Source of the DNA: Desulfobacterales bacterium
GTDB taxonomy: Bacteria; Desulfobacterota; Desulfobacteria; Desulfobacterales; JAFDCJ01
NCBI GenBank assembly: GCA_029932495.1
Contig: JAOZPY010000058.1
Location: forward strand, 1 to 10,950
Length of the DNA stretch: 10,950 nt
Reading direction: 5' to 3'
Positions 5,460 to 10,950 of the stretch are shown here, piece by piece. Below the pieces are notes generated by a model. That model was not told where the DNA came from. It did no database searches and saw only the letters and a program-made list of their open reading frames with translations. The first letter of the stretch is position 1. Every line of letters starts with the position of its first letter. The translations under genes and the position numbers were made by a program.

Positions 5460-7922
5460 TTATGCGTTGGCTTTACCGGCCAGAGGCACTTTAAGATACA
5501 GCCGGGTGCCGTTGCCGGGCTGTGAATACACCTCAAGCGTCCCGCCCACCAGGGTGGCCCTTTCGCGCATGCCGGCCATGCCCAGGCCTTCGCGCTCGGC
5601 TGTCTGCCGGGTGTCGAAGCCGCAGCCGTCATCGGTCACCGCCAGGATCAGGTGGTTGTTTTCGGTTTTCAGCACCACCTGCACCCGGCCGGCGGAGGCA
5701 TGGCGGGCCACGTTGGTCAGCGCCTCCTGGCAGATGCGGTAAGCGGCCGTGGAAACGGTTTCATCCAGGTCCGCCACGGGCTCGTGTTCAAAAACGCAGG
5801 CGATTTCGGTGCGCCGCTCAAAGTCACTGGTGGTCCACTCCAGGGCGTCCACCAGGCCCAGGTCGTCCAGTACGCCGGGGCGCAGCCGGAAGGCCATCCC
5901 GCGCACATCCTCGATATTCTTATCGATGAGCCGGCACATTGTCAAGGCCCGCCGGGCGGCCTCCGGATCGGACTGTTTCAGATGCGAATGCAGCCAGACC
6001 GTGTCCATGCGCAGGGCGGTGAGCACCTGTCCCAGTTCATCATGCAGTTCCCGGGCCAGGGCCGAGCGCTCTTTTTCCTGGCTGGCCATGATGCCGGCCG
6101 AAAGGCGCCGCAGCTGATCCCGGGCCTTTTTAACGGCTGTAAAGTCGTTGAGGATGCCGCCCACGCCGGTAACCGTACCGGTTTCGTCGTAGATGGGAAA
6201 AGCCGCGGCCAGGTAGGTGTGCAGTCCGTCGGCCTGTTGAATGTGAACCTCGATCTGGCAGGCACGGTTTTCGGCCAGAACCTTCCGGTCTGCTGCGCGG
6301 AACTGGTCTGCCACCGCTGCAGGCAGAATTTCGGCATCGGTCTTGCCGCGTACTTTGCTGTTGCGTACCGCGAACAGCTCTTCGAAACGCGAATTGACCA
6401 GCATGTAGCGGCCCCGGTGGTCCTTGATATAAACCACCGCCGGGGTGAACTCAAGGATGCTGGTGATTTCCCGGGTTTGTTTGCGAACTTGGCGCTCCAG
6501 GTCCCGGGAATAGCGGCTGAGTTTTTCCTTGGCCTGTTTCAGGGCCGCTTCGGCCCGGTTGCGTTCGGTCACGTCAATGGAAACGGCCAGGGAACGGGTG
6601 ATATTGCCGTTGGCATCCCGGTCACCGATGGCTGAAAGCAGAACATCGATTTTTTCTCCGTTTTTTTTCACGAACCGGTAAGGGACATCCTGGCAGTAGC
6701 CAACGCTGAAAAATTCGGGAAACACATTGTTTTGCGCGTGGCGGGCGGAAGCCGGGGTCAGAAAATCCGTCAGCTTTTTTCCGATCACTTCCTGGCGGCT
6801 GTAACCGAGGGTTTCAACCCAGTAATCACTGACACTGACCAGCCGGTGGTGGCTGTCGATGGAATGCAGCATGGCCGGTGTGCGGTGGTACAGGGCGCGG
6901 TAGCGGTTTTCGCTTTCCCTCAGGGCCGCTTCCACCGAGCGGCGCTGGAGGATTTCCTGACTGGCCTTGCGGTACAAAAAAAATACCGCCAGCCCGATGA
7001 GCACGCACAGCAGCAGGACGACCGGGCCCGTTATCCGGATCAGGGGGTCGGACACGGTTTTGGCAATCGCCTTGAGGCTGCGCAGGTAGATGACATTCCA
7101 GCCCGGATAGTTCGGATCCAGGGCGCTGACATGGATCTGGTATTCAATGCCGGAACGGTCCACAATGTAATTGCCCCTGGACTCCAGGCCGGTCCAGGGC
7201 CAGGGGCCGGTGCCGAACTGGCGGGAGCTTTTAATCCGGTCAATTTCCTCCTGGTTGTACTTCCAGAGCAGATGGTAGCGCCACCGGGGGCGGTTGGAAA
7301 TGAAAATCACCCCGTGGGGATCGGCAACCAGGACAATTTCATCCAGAGCCGGCCCCAGCTCCTTTTCAATCAGCTCGATGGAGGCCTTGATCACCACGAC
7401 GCCCAGGGGGCGCGCCGGGTCGTTGCCGGGAATCGGCTGGCTGTAGTAGGCCCCCCGCTTTGCCGAGGCCGTTCCCAGGGCCAGGTAGGTGGCGGGTTTG
7501 CCAGTCATGGCCTGTTTAAAATAGGGGCGGAAAGAAAAGTTTTTGCCCACGAAACTGTCGGGAGCGTTGCGGTTGCTGGAGGCCACGGTGCTGCCTTGAG
7601 GGTCCATGAGGTAGCACACGTCCACACTCAGGGTTTTTTTAAAATGATCCAGAATGGCATTGGCCCTGTCCAGTGATTGGGCACCGGGTTGGGAAAGCGC
7701 CCGGGCCAGGGCGCCCATTCCCGCCAGGGTGTGCGCCGGCTTGATATTTTGCAGCAGATAGGCGGACAGGTTTTTGCGGATAATCTCAAGGCGGGCGGCT
7801 CCCTGCCGTTCGGCTTCATTGTAGGCCGCTTCCCGCAGCGAAGAAAAGTACAGGTAGCCGCCGGTGGTGGCCGATAAAATGACCAGCAGGGACAGGACCA
7901 GTAAGATGGAGCGCAGTTTCAT
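5460..7922 (-). CDS. Membrane-bound sensor histidine kinase: DctB-like periplasmic sensor, two PAS domains, NarX-type (HisKA_3) kinase core
   Basis: An 820-residue kinase. Transmembrane helix 1 (about 4-26) and helix 2 (about 297-317) frame a periplasmic double-Cache/PDC sensor. Its first half (about 101-164) contains SFVGKNFSFRPYFKQAM and ALGTASAKRGAYYSQP; GVVVIKAS follows near 174-181, and ADPHGVIFISNRPRW (200-214) opens the second half. This pattern resembles DctB-type C4-dicarboxylate sensors. In the cytoplasm follow PAS 1 (about 335-455, ending DVTERNRAEA), a coiled-coil segment (about 456-485), and PAS 2 (about 486-600). The HisKA_3 dimerisation domain has phospho-acceptor H627 in ARELHDELGQ. 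The HATPase has its N-box near N737 (CQEALTNVARHA), DDGCGFD (764-770) and GLGMAGMRERA (779-789). All catalytic motifs are intact. The ATG at 7922 overlaps the stop of the radical SAM gene as ATGA and has no good ribosome site of its own, so translation is probably coupled. Its partner is the NarL-type regulator 9 nt downstream. The ligand is not known; the sensor suggests an organic acid. Confidence 0.94.
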   Translation of the reverse strand: MKLRSILLVLSLLVILSATTGGYLYFSSLREAAYNEAERQGAARLEIIRKNLSAYLLQNIKPAHTLAGMGALARALSQPGAQSLDRANAILDHFKKTLSVDVCYLMDPQGSTVASSNRNAPDSFVGKNFSFRPYFKQAMTGKPATYLALGTASAKRGAYYSQPIPGNDPARPLGVVVIKASIELIEKELGPALDEIVLVADPHGVIFISNRPRWRYHLLWKYNQEEIDRIKSSRQFGTGPWPWTGLESRGNYIVDRSGIEYQIHVSALDPNYPGWNVIYLRSLKAIAKTVSDPLIRITGPVVLLLCVLIGLAVFFLYRKASQEILQRRSVEAALRESENRYRALYHRTPAMLHSIDSHHRLVSVSDYWVETLGYSRQEVIGKKLTDFLTPASARHAQNNVFPEFFSVGYCQDVPYRFVKKNGEKIDVLLSAIGDRDANGNITRSLAVSIDVTERNRAEAALKQAKEKLSRYSRDLERQVRKQTREITSILEFTPAVVYIKDHRGRYMLVNSRFEELFAVRNSKVRGKTDAEILPAAVADQFRAADRKVLAENRACQIEVHIQQADGLHTYLAAAFPIYDETGTVTGVGGILNDFTAVKKARDQLRRLSAGIMASQEKERSALARELHDELGQVLTALRMDTVWLHSHLKQSDPEAARRALTMCRLIDKNIEDVRGMAFRLRPGVLDDLGLVDALEWTTSDFERRTEIACVFEHEPVADLDETVSTAAYRICQEALTNVARHASAGRVQVVLKTENNHLILAVTDDGCGFDTRQTAEREGLGMAGMRERATLVGGTLEVYSQPGNGTRLYLKVPLAGKANA

Positions 7923-8953
7923 GGCGTGCCGATGACCAATTCGTCCAGTGCCAGTGCCGCATCCCCGGTGACGTCAATCGATGCGATGTCGAAATCGTTT
8001 GCCAGGGTGGTAATATTGGTGTTTTTTAATCCGCGCAGCCGGGAAATATTTTTTGGGTGCACGCTCAGGGCCACCCGATCATGCGACGGACAGCAGGCCC
8101 GCAAGGCGGTACGGGCGGTTTCTAAAAAAAGAGCCGCGTAGACCAGATGTCCAAAGGCCGGATGATACGGGCCGGCCACAACGGTGGCACCATCATCCAG
8201 GTCCCGGGACGCCTGCAGACCCATTCGAATCACCCGGATGTTGCGGCTGGAAAAAATCCGGTAAATCTTTGCCACCCGGCCCACGGCATTTTCCAGGCTT
8301 AACGGCACATACTCCCCCTGGTGATACCACTGGGCCAGGGGGCTGTTTGTAATCACCACCGTGGGATAAATGCGCACAAAGTCCGGCAGTAGTCCGGCGA
8401 TTTCGCGGGCGCTGGCAAGTGCGCTGGATTCGTTTTCTCCCGGCAGGCCGACCATCATCTGCAGGCCGATGGAAAAACGAAATTTTTTCAGTTTTTCAAC
8501 GGCACGCACGGTATCCGCCGCACTGTGGCCGCGCCGGGCCTGCTCCAGGACGTTGTCGTCCATGGACTGGGCGCCGAGTTCCACGGCGGAAACCGGATAG
8601 TTTGCCAACAGCTCCAGGCGCTCATCATCGATGGTATCCGGGCGGGTGGAAAAGCGGATGCCGTCCACCCGGCCGTGATTGACAAACTCCGCGGCTGTTT
8701 CCAGCAGCGAATGGATAGTGGTCATCTTTAATCCCAGAAAGTTGCCACCGTAAAAGGCGATTTCAACCGGACACCGATGGCCCTGGTTGTAGGCCAGAAA
8801 CTGCTGGATCCGGCGGTGGACATTTTCCGGGTGGATCGACCCGCCGCGGCTGCCCGTAATGGAAACCTGGTTGCAGAATACGCACTGATGCGGACAGCCG
8901 GCATGGGGGATGAAAACGGGCACGATGAAGGGCTTTTGAAAATCGGCGCACAT
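7919..8953 (-). CDS. Elp3-like radical SAM protein without acetyltransferase domain (rnc-linked type)
   Basis: A radical SAM enzyme of 344 residues expected to bind a [4Fe-4S] cluster through C20, C24 and C27 (HAGCPHQCVFCNQ). It then cleaves S-adenosylmethionine to start radical chemistry. Elp3-like marks follow: FYGGNF (about 68-73), FSTRPD (about 101-106), ELGAQSMDDNVLEQARRGHS (about 125-144) and GLQMMVGLPGE (about 163-173). True Elp3 is longer and carries a C-terminal acetyltransferase domain. Here the last 85 residues are different and include HPKNISRLRGLKNTNITTL (about 299-317), which looks KH-like. The reaction and substrate are unknown; tRNA or another RNA is a guess from the family. 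From memory, similar proteins are often encoded beside rnc in clostridia and deltaproteobacteria. The start is uncertain: ATG at 8953 or TTG at 8959, neither with a convincing ribosome site; an in-frame stop lies just upstream. The spacer to rnc (8954-9101) contains no gene. Confidence 0.9.
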   Translation of the reverse strand: MCADFQKPFIVPVFIPHAGCPHQCVFCNQVSITGSRGGSIHPENVHRRIQQFLAYNQGHRCPVEIAFYGGNFLGLKMTTIHSLLETAAEFVNHGRVDGIRFSTRPDTIDDERLELLANYPVSAVELGAQSMDDNVLEQARRGHSAADTVRAVEKLKKFRFSIGLQMMVGLPGENESSALASAREIAGLLPDFVRIYPTVVITNSPLAQWYHQGEYVPLSLENAVGRVAKIYRIFSSRNIRVIRMGLQASRDLDDGATVVAGPYHPAFGHLVYAALFLETARTALRACCPSHDRVALSVHPKNISRLRGLKNTNITTLANDFDIASIDVTGDAALALDELVIGTP

Positions 8954-9101
8954 AGGCAAGCATTGCGGATTGAACCGAGATTGTCAAGATTCAAACAGGT
9001 ATTGAGCCGCCTTCCAGGCAACGGACCACTGCCGACGGACAATTTATTCAATGATATTCATGACAAAAACAGCGAAACGGATTTTATCGGCATAGACCCA
9101 A

Positions 9102-9794
9102 TCATGGAGATTTATTTTCCAGAAGTTCCAATGCCTTGCGGGCGGCCTGCTGCTCGGCCGCTTTTTTGCTTTTGCCCGCGGCCTCGGTTTCGATGTCCAG
9201 CACCGTCAACCTGACCCAGAAGGTTTTATCGTGATCGGGACCATCTTCCCGGATGACCGTATAAGTTGGAATGACGCCATGTTTCACCTGCACCTGTTCC
9301 TGCAGGCGGCTTTTGGCATCGGTGGCCGTGTGAAGGTTCTCAATGAGCGGGGAAAAGTGGGCTTTAATGATTCGAAAGGCCCCCTCGAAACCGCCGTCAA
9401 GATAAATTGCCGCCATCAGAGCTTCGAAAGCATCAGCCAGAATTGAATTTTTCTGGCGGCCATTGGTCTGGAGTTCCCCCTTGCCGAGTTGGAGGTACGC
9501 TCCGAGATCAAAATCACGTGCGATGGCTGCCAGCCGCGTCTCGTTGACCAGGCTGGCGCGGTTTTTCGATAGGTCGCCCTCTTTTAAATCCGGGTAAAAC
9601 TGCATGAGCAGATGGCCGATGATGAGATTCAAAACCGCGTCTCCCAGAAATTCAAGCCGCTCATTGTCCCGCAGCTGCGCATCCGTCAGTTCGTTGACAT
9701 AGGAGCTGTGCCGCAGCGCTTCCTGTAACAGGGATTTGTTCTTAAATTCATAATGCAGTTGGAGTTCAATTCCGGATGGGTCTTTGGTTTCCAC
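9102..9794 (-). CDS. rnc: Ribonuclease III
   Basis: This double-strand-specific endoribonuclease processes rRNA precursors and structured mRNAs in the cytoplasm. It has 230 residues, the usual bacterial length. The catalytic domain (about 8-152) has the signature NERLEFLGDAVL, giving metal-binding E45, E48 and D52. The second acidic cluster is D121/E124 in ILADAFEALMAAIYLDGG. The double-stranded RNA-binding domain (about 158-227) contains DAKSRLQEQVQ, PTYTVIREDGPDHDKTFWV and the end motif AAGKSKKAAEQQAARKALELL. No key residue is missing. The start is a GTG at 9794; AGGT lies about 8-9 nt upstream, a weak site, but METKDPSGIELQLHYEFKN is a normal RNase III beginning. Its leader carries a hairpin and short repeats (9834-9960). 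The Elp3-like radical SAM gene follows after about 150 bp with no terminator that I can see. Confidence 0.98.
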   Translation of the reverse strand: METKDPSGIELQLHYEFKNKSLLQEALRHSSYVNELTDAQLRDNERLEFLGDAVLNLIIGHLLMQFYPDLKEGDLSKNRASLVNETRLAAIARDFDLGAYLQLGKGELQTNGRQKNSILADAFEALMAAIYLDGGFEGAFRIIKAHFSPLIENLHTATDAKSRLQEQVQVKHGVIPTYTVIREDGPDHDKTFWVRLTVLDIETEAAGKSKKAAEQQAARKALELLENKSP

Positions 9795-9833
9795 GGGAAT
9801 ACCTGCCGGTAGATATGGTTGATTGGTTAACCA

Positions 9834-9873
9834 GCAGAAGTATGCCTTTATTTACCGGGTGGGCATTTTCTGC
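9834..9873 (-). promoter_or_regulatory. Imperfect stem-loop in the rnc leader
   Basis: GCAGAA (9834-9839) pairs with TTCTGC (9868-9873) and ATGCC (9842-9846) with GGCAT (9862-9866), separated by a small asymmetric internal loop, with a 15-nt terminal loop. In the RNA, one A-U and one G-U pair extend the base of the stem outward. It ends about 40 nt upstream of the rnc start codon. In E. coli, RNase III is known to cut a hairpin in its own leader and lower its own expression. Whether this hairpin plays that part is inference from position only; it is shorter than the best RNase III substrates. Confidence 0.4.
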
Positions 9874-9876
9874 TAT

Positions 9877-9917
9877 CAGTAGGCTGGAAAGCTGAAAAGC
9901 CAGCAGGCTTGAAAGCT
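9877..9917. repeat. Pair of 17-bp imperfect direct repeats, 24-bp period, in the rnc upstream spacer
   Basis: CAGTAGGCTGGAAAGCT (9877-9893) and CAGCAGGCTTGAAAGCT (9901-9917) differ at two positions. Further along, AGCCTTCCAG (9944-9953) is an inverted near-copy of CTGGAAAGCT (9884-9893). AAGGATCT (9923-9930) is likewise nearly inverted by AGATTCCTT (9952-9960). The spacer is thus built from a few short words in both orientations, as in small intergenic repeat elements. The frame on the minus strand through it (9766-9981) merely translates these repeats and I do not treat it as a gene. Confidence 0.6.
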
Positions 9918-9996
9918 TAAGAAAGGATCTCATTCTTACAGAAAGCCTTCCAGATTCCTTGCCTTCCACAATGCCATCCAATTCATTTTAATAGGC

Positions 9997-10011
9997 TGCC
10001 GCCAAGCGGCA
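9997..10011 (-). terminator. Small hairpin just after the PHP phosphoesterase gene (possible weak terminator)
   Basis: TGCCGC and GCGGCA form a perfect 6-bp stem with a 3-nt loop, 12 nt beyond the TAA of the PHP-domain gene. In the minus-strand RNA the bases after it are GCCUAUUAAAAUG, so no real U tract follows. It may end or pause transcription before the rnc spacer, or simply protect the 3' end. Confidence 0.3.
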
Positions 10012-10023
10012 AAACCAGGCTTT

Positions 10024-10902
10024 TTACGACTTTATCAGGTTGCCCACCAATTGTTCATACAACTCGTAAGGAACGTCCAGGTCGCCTCTGCCCGATCCTA
10101 TTTCGATTTCCGGTTGAATGGCTCCATGAAAGTCGCTGCCGCCTGTCATTAGCAGCCCATGGCGCTGGGCCAGTTCAGCAAACAGGCGGGTTTGCCCGGC
10201 GGTATGCTCCGGGTAATAGACTTCCACCCCCTGAATGCCTATTTTTTTTAACCGGGTAAACAGCGGCTCCACCTCGTTGTTTTTTAAAGTCAACAGCCCC
10301 GGGTGGGCCAGGACAGCAATGCCGCCGGCAGCCCGGATGGTTTCAATCGTCCGGTCGCACGGTACCCGGTACTTGTCAACATAGGCCGGTTTGTCGTTGC
10401 CCAGCAGTTTTTCAAAAGCTTCGTCAATGGATGAAACTACCTTCTTTTTCACCAGAGCCTGGGCGATATGGGGCCTTCCCAGCTGTCCGGCGCCGATCTG
10501 CTGGCGAATTTCATCCAGGCTCAAAAAAATTCCCAGTTGTTCCAGGCGCTTGAGGATCTGGGGATTGCGGTTTTTTCTGGCTTGTCGGAGTTTTTCGAGG
10601 GTTTGATTCAGGAGCGGATTTTCGAGGTCAATGCCATAGCCCAGCAGGTGGAAACTTCCGGAGCCGGGATAAAACGCAGGGGGGGCGGCACTGATCTCCA
10701 CGCCGGTTAAAAAATCAATGGCAGCCGGGATGCCGGCCTGAAGGGCGGCTTTTGAACCGCTGATCGTATCATGGTCCGTGATGGCGATGGCTTTTAAGCC
10801 GAGTTTTACGGCCCGGGCAATCACCTGGGCAGGGCTCAATGTCCCATCGGAGGCGGTGGTGTGAATATGAAGGTCTATCTTCGCATGCCGGTTATATTCC
10901 AA
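10024..10902 (-). CDS. PHP-domain phosphoesterase of the RNase AM / YciV type
   Basis: A 292-residue metal-dependent phosphoesterase of the PHP superfamily. Characterised relatives hydrolyse 3',5'-nucleoside bisphosphates or remove nucleotides from RNA 5' ends (E. coli YciV, now called RNase AM/Rnm). Metal-site motifs are complete: DLHIHT (D10, H12, H14), ITDHDT (D43, H44, D45), GVEIS (E69), FHLLGYG (H85), GRPHIA (H145), VLAHPG (H200), GVEVYYPEHT (about 225-234) and GGSDFHG (D257, H259). The length fits the family. Residues of about 95-175 form the usual helical insertion. The start is the TTG at 10902: an in-frame stop lies 9 nt upstream of it and no other start codon is near. A GAGGAGG sequence sits 15 nt upstream, farther than ideal. 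The start overlaps the end of the upstream gene by 11 nt, so translation may be coupled. With rnc next on the strand, a role in RNA turnover is plausible. Confidence 0.92.
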   Translation of the reverse strand: MEYNRHAKIDLHIHTTASDGTLSPAQVIARAVKLGLKAIAITDHDTISGSKAALQAGIPAAIDFLTGVEISAAPPAFYPGSGSFHLLGYGIDLENPLLNQTLEKLRQARKNRNPQILKRLEQLGIFLSLDEIRQQIGAGQLGRPHIAQALVKKKVVSSIDEAFEKLLGNDKPAYVDKYRVPCDRTIETIRAAGGIAVLAHPGLLTLKNNEVEPLFTRLKKIGIQGVEVYYPEHTAGQTRLFAELAQRHGLLMTGGSDFHGAIQPEIEIGSGRGDLDVPYELYEQLVGNLIKS

Positions 10903-10950
10903 GGGCTTTTTCTAAAGCCTCCTCTTTGGATTTGCAATCAATGCATTGCG
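10892..10950 (-). CDS. C-terminal end of an unidentified upstream gene (5' part outside the window)
   Basis: One minus-strand frame is open from the window edge to the TAA at 10892-10894 and encodes QCIDCKSKEEALEKALGI. It supplies the GAGGAGG that may serve the following gene and overlaps that gene's TTG start by 11 nt, as expected in an operon. The CxxC pair and the charged helix-like tail are not enough to name a family. It could also be a chance open frame, because only about 18 codons are visible. Confidence 0.45.
   Translation of the reverse strand, partial: QCIDCKSKEEALEKALGI

Noticed and set aside
5652..6635. Long plus-strand open frame opposite the histidine kinase
   Set aside because: It lies fully antisense to a well-supported kinase in GC-rich DNA, where such shadow frames are common; no recognisable domain or ribosome site.
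9766..9981. Minus-strand open frame of 71 codons overlapping the rnc start
   Set aside because: It translates the direct repeats (LKLSSLLAFQLSSLL), overlaps rnc in another frame and has no family features; best read as non-coding spacer.
1..10950. CRISPR array, tRNA/rRNA, insertion sequence, prophage or toxin-antitoxin pair
   Set aside because: No regularly spaced repeats, no tRNA- or rRNA-like sequence, no transposase or integrase and no terminal inverted repeats were seen on either strand.

Overview
All genes in this window lie on the minus strand, so gene order runs from high to low coordinates. Gene families, neighbourhoods and the fairly GC-rich coding sequence suggest a Gram-negative, probably anaerobic bacterium. 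A sulfate-reducer-like member of the Desulfobacterota (former Deltaproteobacteria) is my best guess. That is inference from gene content; no marker gene here fixes the taxonomy.

Layout in transcription order. (1) 10950-9102: the last residues of an unidentified gene, overlapped by a PHP-domain phosphoesterase of the RNase AM (YciV) type. A 229-bp spacer follows, holding short direct and inverted repeats and a hairpin, and then rnc (RNase III). (2) 8953-4809: an Elp3-like radical SAM protein without acetyltransferase domain, overlapping by ATGA a large membrane-bound histidine kinase (DctB-like periplasmic sensor, two PAS domains, NarX-type kinase core). Nine bases later comes its NarL/FixJ-type response regulator. 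(3) 4808-4581: an AT-rich spacer with a good sigma-70-type promoter. (4) 4580-1: a complete HAAT/Liv-type ABC importer set except for the end of the last gene: binding protein, two permeases (livH, livM) and two ATPases (livG, livF). livM/livG overlap by 4 nt and livG/livF by 14 nt. A GC-rich 11-bp hairpin separates the binding-protein gene from livH.

How they may work together. The tight junctions radical SAM/kinase and kinase/regulator suggest one transcript, possibly starting near rnc. The two-component system lies directly upstream of the importer and may control it, but no operator could be identified. The kinase sensor resembles those for C4-dicarboxylates, while the importer family carries branched-chain amino acids but also other amides and carboxylates. 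The substrate is therefore open.

Most of the window is recognisable housekeeping and transport. I see no phage, insertion sequence, CRISPR array, RNA gene or defence island. The less ordinary points are the RNA structures in the spacers, the sensor/kinase combination next to a Liv importer, the KH-like tail of the radical SAM protein, and the non-canonical ABC signature of LivG.
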